Assembly (NCBI RefSeq): GCF_002024165.1
Contig: NZ_MWQN01000001.1
Span: 1,798,001 to 1,862,000 of the forward strand
Length of the DNA: 64,000 nt
Direction: 5' to 3'
Source: Embleya scabrispora
Lineage (GTDB): Bacteria; Actinomycetota; Actinomycetes; Streptomycetales; Streptomycetaceae
Shown here: positions 1 to 6,857 of the stretch, piece after piece
How the letters are laid out: the number at the start of each line of letters is the position of its first letter
How positions within the stretch are numbered: the stretch's first letter is position 1
The notes under the pieces: model-generated
The model's input: only the letters and a program-made list of their open reading frames with translations
The model's database searches: none
Told to the model about the DNA's origin: nothing
Program-made: the position numbers and the translations under genes

Positions 1-72
1 GCCTTGACGCGCGGTGGCACGGCAAGCGGCAGTGAGAACAAGCGGAAGGTCTACAGCTCGACGATCGGCTGA
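1..72 (+). CDS. Lasso peptide precursor, 3' end (albusnodin-like)
   Basis: This is the C-terminal part of an open reading frame that enters from the left edge; the leader is mostly outside the window. Reading frame 1 ends ALTR followed by GGTASGSENKRKVYSSTIG and a TGA at 70-72. The features are those of a lasso precursor: Thr at position -2 of the leader, Gly at core position 1, and a Glu at core position 8, which would give an eight-residue macrolactam ring with an 11-residue tail. Core Lys10, Arg11 and Tyr14 sit in the same relative places as in albusnodin (remembered as GQGGGQSEDKRRAYNC, acetylated on its Lys10). The lasso synthetase, B protein and a GNAT acetyltransferase follow directly. 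The assignment rests on pattern and context; the start codon cannot be seen. It is too short to appear as a normal gene call. Confidence 0.85.
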   Translation, partial: ALTRGGTASGSENKRKVYSSTIG

Positions 73-86
73 TCACCACGGCTCCC

Positions 87-115
87 GGCCCGCACCCGCA
101 ACCCGGGTGCGGGCC
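87..115 (+). terminator. Intra-operon hairpin behind the lasso precursor
   Basis: An 11-bp perfect stem (87-97 pairs with 105-115) closes a 7-nt loop. It lies 14 nt after the precursor stop and 41 nt before the cyclase start, with no U-run. In RiPP operons such hairpins usually act as partial terminators or 3' stabilisers so that precursor mRNA exceeds enzyme mRNA; that role is inferred here. Confidence 0.6.
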
Positions 116-156
116 GACACCATCGACCCTCCCGGACCTGAAGGGAGTACGACCGA

Positions 157-1998
157 ATGACGATCGTGGGCGGATTCGTCGCCAAGGAACGCCACACGCC
201 GCTGCCGGTACCCGTGTTCGCCGAGTTGCATGAGGAACTGCCCGTATGGTCGATGCCCGACGGGCCGATGCCCGCAGGCCGAATCGCACGTTCGCCGCGG
301 CGGGTGGTGTGTGTGATGGGCGACTGCGGAGCAGACCAGGACGCCCTGACCACCATGGCGGTACGGGGTGTACACCCCACGGACCTCACTCGATGGCCCG
401 GCGCCTACTCGTTGATCGAGATCACCGAGACCGCGACGACGGTCCACGCAGACCTCGCCGCAGCGGTACCGATCTACTGGACGGTCGTCGCGTCCGGGCT
501 CGCGTGGTCCACCTCGGCGCGAGTCCTGGCCGGATTGACCCGTGCCGGAGTCGACCACACATGGTTGGCGATCCGCATCCTCACCCCTGCACTCCCGGAC
601 GCCCTGGCAACCCGCACGGCGTTCGCCGGCGTGCACCGCGTACCCGCCGGCCACCGGGTCGACTTGGCACCCACGGGCACGAGCACGCAGGTGCCCGTAT
701 GGAGCGCGGACCCCACGGCCACTTACGCCGAGGCGGCATCGCGACTCGGCCGGGCCCTGACGGCCTCCGTCACCCTGCGAGTCCTGACAGAGAACGGTCG
801 ACCCACGGCCGATCTCAGCGGCGGCTTCGACTCTGTCGCCCTGACCAGGATCGGCGCGAGGGCCCTCGCCGAACGAAACCGCACCATCGGCGCCATCACC
901 GTCCACCACAAGGACGCCGCAACCGGCGGCGACCTGGACTACGTCCCCGATGCCGCGCACCATCCCGCCATCAGGCACCACATGCTCGCGCTCGACGATC
1001 GCCACCAGCCCTACACCGACGTACACGCAGTGCTGCCCGCAACCGACGAGGCGCCGCCCGCCGCAGTGGGACACGTCTACTTCACCCACCAACTCATCAC
1101 AGCCCGAGACGTATTCGACACCACCGCACACCTGACCGGCGACGGCGGGGACACCCTGCTGTGCCCGCCGCTGGTGTACCTCGCCGATCTCCTCCGCACC
1201 GGGCACCGCCGCAGCGCGGTGGTGCACGCCCTGGGCTGGGCCCACCTGCACGGCGCCCACCCGCGCCGGGTGCTGCGGCAGGCCCGGACGGCGGGTCGCA
1301 CCTCGCGCTCCCTCTCGCTGCGACGCGTGGCAGACGTGCTCACCGGGGACGCCGACGTGCCCGGCGGCATCGCCCTGCTGCCCGTCGAATGTCCTCCGAC
1401 GTGGGCGACCCGGGACGCCTGCGGCCTTGCCGCAGACGCCTACCTCGACGCGGCACGGGCCGCGCGGTATGAACCCTCGCTCGCCGACCGGGGGAATGCG
1501 GTCACGTGGCAGCAGATCGGCGAGATCGGCCGCACAGCCGCCGCAGACGCCCATCTCGCCTTCGCCCTCACCGGGGTTCGTCTGCACAATCCGTTCGTCG
1601 ACTCCGCCGTGGTCGCTGCGGCGCTCGCGTGTCCGTCCCGTCAACGCACACGGCCCGACGCCTACAAACCCCTCCTGCTCGAGGCAATGCCCGGCCTTCT
1701 GCCGCCGTCGATCAGCGCACGGAAAACCAAGGGACAGTCAACCGATGACCACATCCGCGGCCTTCGCACGCATCTGGACGAAGTCCTGAACCTGGCCGAC
1801 GGCCACCTCGCCGAACTCGCCCTCCTGGACGTCGACATGCTCGGAATCGCTGTGCGCCACACGGCAGCCGGAATCGGATCCGACCGCATCGAACCCGTCA
1901 TCGCCGGCGAGATGTGGCTCCGGGCCCATCACGCAGCCCGCGTACCGACCTGGCACAACCTCCCCTCACCCGATCCGGCACCTCCGGGAACAGCGTGA
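157..1998 (+). CDS. Lasso peptide macrolactam synthetase (asparagine synthase-like, C protein)
   Basis: A 613-residue protein of the asparagine synthetase B family. In lasso pathways it adenylates the side-chain carboxylate of the core Asp/Glu (here presumably Glu8) and catalyses amide formation with the N-terminal amine, closing the ring around the tail. The PP-loop pyrophosphatase signature SGGFDS is at residues 221-226, and a second synthetase motif, TGDGGDTLL, follows near residue 328. The N-terminal part is a glutamine-amidotransferase-like fold without an N-terminal catalytic Cys, as in other lasso cyclases. ATG 157 has an AAGGGAG ribosome-binding site 10 nt upstream. The stop overlaps the GTG of the B gene (GTGA at 1995-1998), implying translational coupling. 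Confidence 0.93.
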   Translation: MTIVGGFVAKERHTPLPVPVFAELHEELPVWSMPDGPMPAGRIARSPRRVVCVMGDCGADQDALTTMAVRGVHPTDLTRWPGAYSLIEITETATTVHADLAAAVPIYWTVVASGLAWSTSARVLAGLTRAGVDHTWLAIRILTPALPDALATRTAFAGVHRVPAGHRVDLAPTGTSTQVPVWSADPTATYAEAASRLGRALTASVTLRVLTENGRPTADLSGGFDSVALTRIGARALAERNRTIGAITVHHKDAATGGDLDYVPDAAHHPAIRHHMLALDDRHQPYTDVHAVLPATDEAPPAAVGHVYFTHQLITARDVFDTTAHLTGDGGDTLLCPPLVYLADLLRTGHRRSAVVHALGWAHLHGAHPRRVLRQARTAGRTSRSLSLRRVADVLTGDADVPGGIALLPVECPPTWATRDACGLAADAYLDAARAARYEPSLADRGNAVTWQQIGEIGRTAAADAHLAFALTGVRLHNPFVDSAVVAAALACPSRQRTRPDAYKPLLLEAMPGLLPPSISARKTKGQSTDDHIRGLRTHLDEVLNLADGHLAELALLDVDMLGIAVRHTAAGIGSDRIEPVIAGEMWLRAHHAARVPTWHNLPSPDPAPPGTA

Positions 1999-2771
1999 AT
2001 GCCCCTGTCGCCGTCGCCGCCGGCACCCATGCGGTCGACTTCGCCGGCCCCGGCGTGATCGTGCTCATGGACACCTCGGGAGGAGCCGTCCGGACCTTGA
2101 TGGAACCCGCCGCCACCTGGTGGCGAACCTACGCGGCGACCGGAGACCCCCGGACCGCGGCGCACACGGCCGGCCTGACCGCAGGCGAAGCCCAGGCACT
2201 GCAGGGCGCCCTGCTCGACGCCGGAATCCTTGTCCCGGCACCACAGCCGGGACCGTGGCACGCCCCGCTGCCCGGACACGACCCCGGTCCCAGTCACGGC
2301 ACCCGCACCGCCCCCACGGCACTCCCATCGGCTCCGTCGAACCGGTGCCCGGCCCGTATCGCGGCTTCCGTGAGCTTGGCGACCGCAGCGCTTACGACTC
2401 GGCTCGGACGATCCCACCGCTCGCTCGCACGACACTTGATCCTCGTCCGCGCCGTCACACGATGGAATGCGCTGCGCCGGGCACCCCAGGCCGATATGGC
2501 CACCGCTGCGGAAGCCGTGCGCACCGTCCGCCGCGTTGCCCGATGGTGCCCCACCCGTGCGGCCTGCCTCGAACAAACCACCGCCGCGCTCCTGCTCCTC
2601 GCACTCCACGGGCACGGCGCCACATGGTGCCAGGGGGTCGCGCCCGACCCGATCCGATTCCACGCGTGGATGGAGCAGACCGAGACCGGGCATTACGTCG
2701 AAGAGCCGGTGGAGACCACCGCCTACACGCCCGTTCTGCGTATCCCCGGGAGGCGATTCCCATCAGCTTGA
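1995..2771 (+). CDS. Fused lasso B1-B2: leader-recognition domain plus Cys protease
   Basis: A 258-residue protein. Residues about 10-85 look like a PqqD-type RiPP recognition element (hydrophobic strand, then a helical segment with the TAGEAQALQGALLDAGIL pattern), which binds the leader. Residues about 120-258 are the transglutaminase-like B2 peptidase that removes the leader: the nucleophile is Cys191 in the segment RAACLEQTT and the general base is His223 in FHAWME. Many actinobacterial lasso clusters keep B1 and B2 as separate genes; here they are one polypeptide joined by a Pro-rich linker (about residues 82-118). The GTG at 1995 is preferred because it overlaps the cyclase stop. The stop at 2769-2771 in turn overlaps the likely TTG start of the acetyltransferase. 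Confidence 0.88.
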   Translation: MNAPVAVAAGTHAVDFAGPGVIVLMDTSGGAVRTLMEPAATWWRTYAATGDPRTAAHTAGLTAGEAQALQGALLDAGILVPAPQPGPWHAPLPGHDPGPSHGTRTAPTALPSAPSNRCPARIAASVSLATAALTTRLGRSHRSLARHLILVRAVTRWNALRRAPQADMATAAEAVRTVRRVARWCPTRAACLEQTTAALLLLALHGHGATWCQGVAPDPIRFHAWMEQTETGHYVEEPVETTAYTPVLRIPGRRFPSA

Positions 2772-3322
2772 CCCGCCCCGAAATCGTGCGCGCCACCGAA
2801 TCCCTGGCCATCGGGCCCAGGCGCCACGACCTGCTGGACACATACCTGCGCTGGACGAACGACCCGGTGGTCATGCGCGGCAACGGGCGCTTCGAGCCGG
2901 AGGAACGTGAAGTGCTCCGCGCCGCACTCGACGTCATGATTTCGGGGCCCAACGCTCACTTCACCGTGTACGACCGCCTTCGCACGGATCCTCACGAGGG
3001 GCCGCTTCCGATCGGCACCGCGACCTTGTCCATCGACCGCCCCGTCGCAGCGGCCGAGTTCTTCATCACCCTGGGCGAGGAAGGCCGCGGCCGAGGACTC
3101 GCGGCCCCCGCCACCCGTCTGGTACTCGACTTCGCCTTCGAGGAAGCCGGCTTGGAGAACGTGTTCCTCGCGGTCTTGGAACCGAACGTGGCGGCGATCC
3201 GGGCCTACACGCGAGCGGGATTCCAACGCATCGGCCACCGCCGCCGCAGTGCGCTGTGGGCCGGCAGTCGGGTGGACGAAGTCCTGATGGACGCCATCCC
3301 GACGTCGTTGGAACCGGCCTGA
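2768..3322 (+). CDS. GNAT N-acetyltransferase, putative lasso peptide tailoring enzyme
   Basis: A 184-residue RimJ/RimL-type GNAT protein. The acetyl-CoA pyrophosphate-binding loop is visible as EEGRGRGLAAPATRL near residue 105, followed by the family pattern EPNVAAIRAYTRAGF near the C-terminus. The TTG at 2768 overlaps the stop of the B gene (TTGA) and has GGGAGG upstream, so the protein is probably made by coupled translation from the same transcript as the lasso enzymes. In the albusnodin family a clustered GNAT acetylates a Lys of the core; Lys10 or Lys12 of the core here would be candidate targets. Substrate assignment is inference; the enzyme class is clear. No lasso ABC transporter follows. 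Confidence 0.85.
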   Translation: MTRPEIVRATESLAIGPRRHDLLDTYLRWTNDPVVMRGNGRFEPEEREVLRAALDVMISGPNAHFTVYDRLRTDPHEGPLPIGTATLSIDRPVAAAEFFITLGEEGRGRGLAAPATRLVLDFAFEEAGLENVFLAVLEPNVAAIRAYTRAGFQRIGHRRRSALWAGSRVDEVLMDAIPTSLEPA

Positions 3323-3335
3323 ATGGCCGACTGGG

Positions 3336-3662
3336 TCAAGCCGAGTCGCTCTGGGGTGGGAGTGCGGACACGAATGGGTGGTCCCGGCCGGTGGGGCCGA
3401 CCTTTGCGCTGCCGCCGGGGTCGCCGAGGGTGGTGAAGAACTCGGCGTTGACGTCGGTGAAGTGCCGCCACTCCTCCGGCATGTCGTCCTCGAAGTAGAT
3501 TGCTTCGACGGGACACACCGGCTCGCACGCGCCGCAGTCGGTGCACTCGTTCGGCTGGATGTAGAGCATGCGTTTTCCCTCGTAGATGCAGTCGAGGGGG
3601 CATTCCTCCATGCATGCCTTGTCGGTGACGTCCACACAGGGCAAAGCGATCACATATGTCAT
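3336..3662 (-). CDS. fdxA: 7Fe ferredoxin (3Fe-4S/4Fe-4S), FdxA type
   Basis: A 108-residue ferredoxin that carries single electrons in the cytoplasm. Cys9, Cys17 and Cys50 should hold a 3Fe-4S cluster, and Cys21, Cys40, Cys43 and Cys46 a 4Fe-4S cluster (motif CTDCGACEPVCP). This is the usual actinobacterial 7Fe type of 105-110 residues, with the typical start MTYVIALPC. It is divergent from soxR and its promoter region contains the SoxR box at 3717-3738, so its expression may respond to redox-cycling compounds. Its electron-transfer partner is not identifiable nearby. Confidence 0.92.
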   Translation of the reverse strand: MTYVIALPCVDVTDKACMEECPLDCIYEGKRMLYIQPNECTDCGACEPVCPVEAIYFEDDMPEEWRHFTDVNAEFFTTLGDPGGSAKVGPTGRDHPFVSALPPQSDSA

Positions 3663-3716
3663 CGAACTGCGGTCCCTTCCAGGTCGTTCGTACCGTTGCG
3701 ACGCGGCCGACCGTAT

Positions 3717-3738
3717 GACCTCAAGTAATGTTGAGGTC
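3717..3738. promoter_or_regulatory. SoxR box
   Basis: A perfect 8-bp inverted repeat with 6-nt spacer; the core CCTCAAGTAATGTTGAGG differs from the E. coli soxS operator (remembered as CCTCAAGTTAACTTGAGG) only in the spacer. It lies 17 bp before the soxR start and 55 bp before fdxA, so SoxR probably controls itself and perhaps the ferredoxin. Confidence 0.88.
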
Positions 3739-3754
3739 AACAGAAGGGCTGCCC

Positions 3755-4219
3755 ATGACGAGCTACCGTTCCGGTGAGGTTCGGGCCCGCCCGGACGACT
3801 GGTTGACCATCGGCGAGGTGAGTACCCGGACCGGGGCGGCCGTCTCCGCTCTGCGGTTCTACGAGGAGCTGGGCCTGATCGCGTCCGAACGCGACGACCG
3901 CAACCAGCGCCGCTACCCGCGCCACATGCTGCGCCGAGTCGCGTTGATCTCGGTGGCCAAGCGAATCGGTATCCCGTTGCAGGACCTCCGGGAGGCGTTC
4001 GCCGATGTGCCGCTCGACCGTCCGCCCAGCCACCAGGAGTGGCAGCGCGCCTCGCGCGGTTGGAAGCGTCGACTGGAGGAGCGCCGGCAGACCATCGAGC
4101 GGCTTGAGGCCGAGCTGACCGGGTGCATCGGCTGCGGATGCCTGTCGATGAAGGCGTGCGCTTTGCTGAACCCGGGCGACACGCTCGGCGAAGAGGGTGT
4201 CGGACCCCGACGCGTGTGA
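3755..4219 (+). CDS. soxR: SoxR, redox-sensing MerR-family activator
   Basis: A 154-residue MerR-family regulator. The N-terminal winged helix runs from about residue 16 (LTIGEVSTRTG) to residue 75, a dimerisation helix follows, and the C-terminal [2Fe-2S] signature Cys124-X2-Cys127-X-Cys129-X5-Cys135 is intact (CIGCGCLSMKAC). Oxidation of this cluster by redox-active metabolites switches on target promoters; in Streptomyces SoxR mainly responds to endogenous redox-active antibiotics. ATG 3755 has AAGGG eight nucleotides upstream; an in-frame ATG at 3728 lies within the operator and is less likely. It converges on the next MerR gene with 12 bp between them. Confidence 0.95.
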   Translation: MTSYRSGEVRARPDDWLTIGEVSTRTGAAVSALRFYEELGLIASERDDRNQRRYPRHMLRRVALISVAKRIGIPLQDLREAFADVPLDRPPSHQEWQRASRGWKRRLEERRQTIERLEAELTGCIGCGCLSMKACALLNPGDTLGEEGVGPRRV

Positions 4220-4231
4220 GAGGCCGCCGTC

Positions 4232-4591
4232 CTAGACGAGGGCCTGTTCGTGGGCCTGGGTGGCGGAGATGAGGCCGGCCAAAGAGGTGCGGGTTTCCGC
4301 GAGCGCGGAGATCCGGTTGTCCAGACCTTCGAGGTGTTCCTGAAGGGTCTCCAGCGTGCATTCCGCGATCGTGCCGTCTTGGCGAATGCACGGCTGCAGG
4401 TCGCGGATGACGCGGGTCGGCAGGCCGGCGTCCAACAGCGCCCGAATGCGCCGGACCACGGCGGGGGCGCCGTCGCCGTAGCGGCGGTGGCCACTGTCGA
4501 GGCGGTCGGGCTCCAGAAGGCCCTGCTCCTCGTAGTAGCGCAGCAGACGGACCGGGGTGCCAGTAGCAGCGGCGAGCTCACCGATCTTCAT
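4232..4591 (-). CDS. MerR-family transcriptional regulator
   Basis: A 119-residue MerR protein with the DNA-binding part at the N-terminus (MKIGELAAATGTPVRLLRYYEEQGLL) and a coiled dimerisation helix at the C-terminus. No metal- or drug-binding domain is appended, so the effector cannot be read from sequence. It is divergent from a small monooxygenase, and the 58-bp gap holds a perfect 20-bp palindrome that is the obvious operator for both genes. GAGGAG precedes the ATG. Confidence 0.9.
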   Translation of the reverse strand: MKIGELAAATGTPVRLLRYYEEQGLLEPDRLDSGHRRYGDGAPAVVRRIRALLDAGLPTRVIRDLQPCIRQDGTIAECTLETLQEHLEGLDNRISALAETRTSLAGLISATQAHEQALV

Positions 4592-4615
4592 GTGCTGCTC
4601 CTCACATCTCCTTGA

Positions 4616-4635
4616 ATCTCACATCGATGTGAGAT
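4616..4635. promoter_or_regulatory. 20-bp palindromic operator between merR and monooxygenase
   Basis: ATCTCACATCGATGTGAGAT is a perfect palindrome centred between the two divergent genes. Binding of the MerR protein at 4232-4591 is inferred from position. Confidence 0.75.
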
Positions 4636-4649
4636 CTTAGCGTGGGGTC

Positions 4650-4979
4650 ATGACGAACACGGATCGCCCCCTGGCCCTCTACGGTTTCCTGCGCCCCAGG
4701 CCGGAGTACGCGGACGAAGTCCGGCGCGCCCTCTCTTCTTTCGTGGAACCCACCCGGCAAGAGCCGGGCAACCTGGAGTACCACCTCCACGAGCACGAGG
4801 ACGGCCGCTTCTTCCTCTACGAGGTCTGGCGCTCCCAGGAAGACCTGGACCGACACAACGCGCTGCCGTCGCTGCGCGCCTTCCTGGACAACCTGTCGAC
4901 CTACCTGGAGGAAGCCCCGGAGGCCTACTTCGACACCATGCTCAGCCCATACGCCGAGCCCGACCCGATCCCCGCCTGA
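4650..4979 (+). CDS. Antibiotic biosynthesis monooxygenase (ABM) domain protein
   Basis: A 109-residue single-domain alpha/beta-barrel protein of the ABM/YgiN family. The pattern EPGNLEYHLHEHEDGRFFLYEVWRSQEDLDRH is typical of the family, which contains cofactor-free quinol monooxygenases and haem-degrading enzymes. Nothing shows the substrate. Its divergent MerR neighbour and shared palindrome suggest an inducible detoxification role. A strong terminator follows. Confidence 0.85.
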   Translation: MTNTDRPLALYGFLRPRPEYADEVRRALSSFVEPTRQEPGNLEYHLHEHEDGRFFLYEVWRSQEDLDRHNALPSLRAFLDNLSTYLEEAPEAYFDTMLSPYAEPDPIPA

Positions 4980-4990
4980 GCCACACGCCG

Positions 4991-5038
4991 CACATGCAAG
5001 GCGCTCGACCGACAACCCGGTCGAGCGCCTTGCATGTG
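4991..5038. terminator. Strong bidirectional terminator
   Basis: A 20-bp perfect stem (4991-5010 with 5019-5038) and 8-nt loop sit 11 bp after the monooxygenase stop and just before the end of the convergent DUF397 gene, so it can serve both strands. Confidence 0.85.
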
Positions 5039-5055
5039 TTCACCCCAACCGCGCG

Positions 5056-5253
5056 TCAGACCGCACGCAGCGTCGACACCAACGCCGACCAAGCGCCCGG
5101 GGCAACAACGAGGTGACCAACGCTCGGGTCCTTCGAGTCCCGAATCGGCACGACCTCGAAGCCGGGGGCAACTTCCACGCAGGCACCTCCATCCCCGTTG
5201 CTGTGGGTCGACTTGCGCCACGCCGCATCGCCGAGACGGGGAACTTGGATCAT
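5056..5253 (-). CDS. DUF397 protein
   Basis: A 65-residue DUF397 protein (WRKSTHSNGDGGACVEVAP, then VPIRDSKDP). These small proteins are almost always encoded beside a DUF5753 XRE regulator in streptomycetes and act with it in regulation of development or secondary metabolism (WhiJ-type systems). The ATG overlaps the stop of the regulator (ATGA at 5250-5253), so the pair is translated together. Confidence 0.93.
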   Translation of the reverse strand: MIQVPRLGDAAWRKSTHSNGDGGACVEVAPGFEVVPIRDSKDPSVGHLVVAPGAWSALVSTLRAV

Positions 5254-6092
5254 GACTGCTTCTCCTTGATGACCGCCGTAATCAGGGCTGCCGACTCACC
5301 CGGCGTCAGCGCTTCGGCGCTAACCCGATCGTAGGACCGCCGACGGGCCCGCACAGTATCCGGGTCTTCGAGAAGTTGCCCGTTGACGAGCCCTTCGAGA
5401 TACGCGACCTGCCCACCATCGGGCAAGCCAAGTATGATCAACGGGGCGCCCAAGGCGGCGTGTGCACCTCGGGCAAGCGGAGCAACCCGCAGGAGCGTTC
5501 GCGACGTGTCCACGAGGGGCAACAGCGCTTCGAGTTGCGCACATAGAACGGCCGAACCGCCAACCGCCCGCCTGATGACTGTTTCGTCGAGCACGGCGGA
5601 GACGTAGGGCGGGTCGGAGCTGCGCAGCCGAGCCTGACGACTCATTCGAAGATCCACCATGGACTCGATCGTGTCGGCCGTGGCATCCGGGTTCACGGCT
5701 TGGAACAGCGCACGAGCATACTCGGGGGTCTGCAACAGACCTGGGACTACGTACGGCGCGTACTCGGCGATCTCCCTTGCCCCGTCTTCGAGTCGCATGT
5801 AATCGCGATACCGGTTCGGCCACCGCTCATTCTTGATCATGTCCCAGAGAACGGCGAACATGCCGTGGGTTCCCATGAGTTCGTCCAACTTCGCGGGCAG
5901 CTCCGGCGGAATGGGGCTGCCGTTTTCGTAGCGAGACCATGTCGACGTCGAATAGCCGTACGCCGCCGCCATGTCGGCCAGCGTCAAGCCCATCCGTTCG
6001 CGCTGCGCCCTGATGGCGAGTCCGAACCGGTGCAAACGTTTTTCGCCATCGGGAGCTGCCTCGAAGCGCACGGGGTCACCCACCTTTCCCAC
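5250..6092 (-). CDS. XRE-family regulator with DUF5753 (WhiJ-like)
   Basis: A 280-residue protein. Residues about 22-80 form a helix-turn-helix (LTLADMAAAYGYSTSTWSRYENG); the rest is the DUF5753 domain, recognisable from the YAPYVVPGLLQTPEYARALF segment near residue 110. It pairs with the DUF397 protein that overlaps its end. The family includes WhiJ of S. coelicolor, which represses development unless its DUF397 partner is present. The GTG at 6092 has no clear ribosome-binding site; a GTG at 6071 behind GGGAAAGG is an alternative. It is divergent from a small gene at 6191. Confidence 0.9.
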   Translation of the reverse strand: MGKVGDPVRFEAAPDGEKRLHRFGLAIRAQRERMGLTLADMAAAYGYSTSTWSRYENGSPIPPELPAKLDELMGTHGMFAVLWDMIKNERWPNRYRDYMRLEDGAREIAEYAPYVVPGLLQTPEYARALFQAVNPDATADTIESMVDLRMSRQARLRSSDPPYVSAVLDETVIRRAVGGSAVLCAQLEALLPLVDTSRTLLRVAPLARGAHAALGAPLIILGLPDGGQVAYLEGLVNGQLLEDPDTVRARRRSYDRVSAEALTPGESAALITAVIKEKQS

Positions 6093-6190
6093 AAAAAGTC
6101 GAGACGGGCGCTCACTCCAAAGTGGCTATGCGCCGCGCCACCATCGCAATACGCACAGTGAAGCGCGGACATCGTGAGGAGCGCAGTCGA

Positions 6191-6433
6191 ATGCGAGACC
6201 TGGAACCAAACGAACGCAGCCCGCAGCGTGCAGCCGGCAGTGGCCGGATGTGGCTCGCGGTCTACCGCGTCGACCAGTCGGGAACCCAGATGGTGAAGCC
6301 GCCCGAACTGTTCACCGGCGGGCTCTCTTCGTGGCCGTTCGGCGACGGATCCATGTCCACGAACCCGCCGTGCACGTGCTCGCCGGATTGCCGTTACCCG
6401 GGTTCCGGCATGCCGCCGCGCACAACCTCGTGA
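6191..6433 (+). CDS. Small Cys-containing hypothetical protein
   Basis: An 80-residue frame beginning MRDLEPNERS, with GAGGAG about 10 nt upstream and mostly G/C third positions. Its C-terminal half has three Cys in CTCSPDC. I do not recognise a family. It is divergent from the WhiJ-like regulator and its stop overlaps the GTG of the next frame (GTGA at 6430-6433). Confidence 0.5.
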   Translation: MRDLEPNERSPQRAAGSGRMWLAVYRVDQSGTQMVKPPELFTGGLSSWPFGDGSMSTNPPCTCSPDCRYPGSGMPPRTTS

Positions 6434-6834
6434 CTCGATGCCCCACGTCCGGGAAGGACGCCGACAACTTGAGGCATTCTTTTGCCTGCGTACTCACTTG
6501 GGCGCGGCGACTCTTGGCCCCCGCGTCCCACGACCGGCCCGGGGCCCGGGCCGAGCGAGCCCCGCTAGCGGGCGGGCCCTCCGCGCCGGAGCCGGCGGAC
6601 CGGCGAAGCGGGTGGCGGGACTTCGTGCCGCCGGAACCGGCCGGCGACGATCCGCCCGTGCTGGACTCGGCGACGGTGGTGCCGCCGTACCTGATGACGC
6701 CGGGCGAACTCGCCGCGCGGCGCCGACGCTTCGCCGAAGCGGGCGCGGCCGAAGGGCCGGTGCCGGCCGACACCCGCGCGCGGCCCGCCCGCGACTGGGC
6801 CGTGGCCGCGCGCGCGGCGGGGGTGATGGCGTGA
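6430..6834 (+). CDS. Hypothetical protein, uncertain start
   Basis: A frame of up to 134 residues. Only the C-terminal 80 residues (from about 6590) have convincing codon use; they read as a charged, Pro-rich, probably soluble segment (PPYLMTPGELAARRRRFAEAG). The GTG at 6430 is suggested by the overlap with the preceding stop, but the first 30 codons have poor third-position GC, so a later start is possible. No family recognised. Confidence 0.45.
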   Translation: MTRCPTSGKDADNLRHSFACVLTWARRLLAPASHDRPGARAERAPLAGGPSAPEPADRRSGWRDFVPPEPAGDDPPVLDSATVVPPYLMTPGELAARRRRFAEAGAAEGPVPADTRARPARDWAVAARAAGVMA

Positions 6835-6857
6835 TGCGGGCGGCCGGCCGCCCGCGT

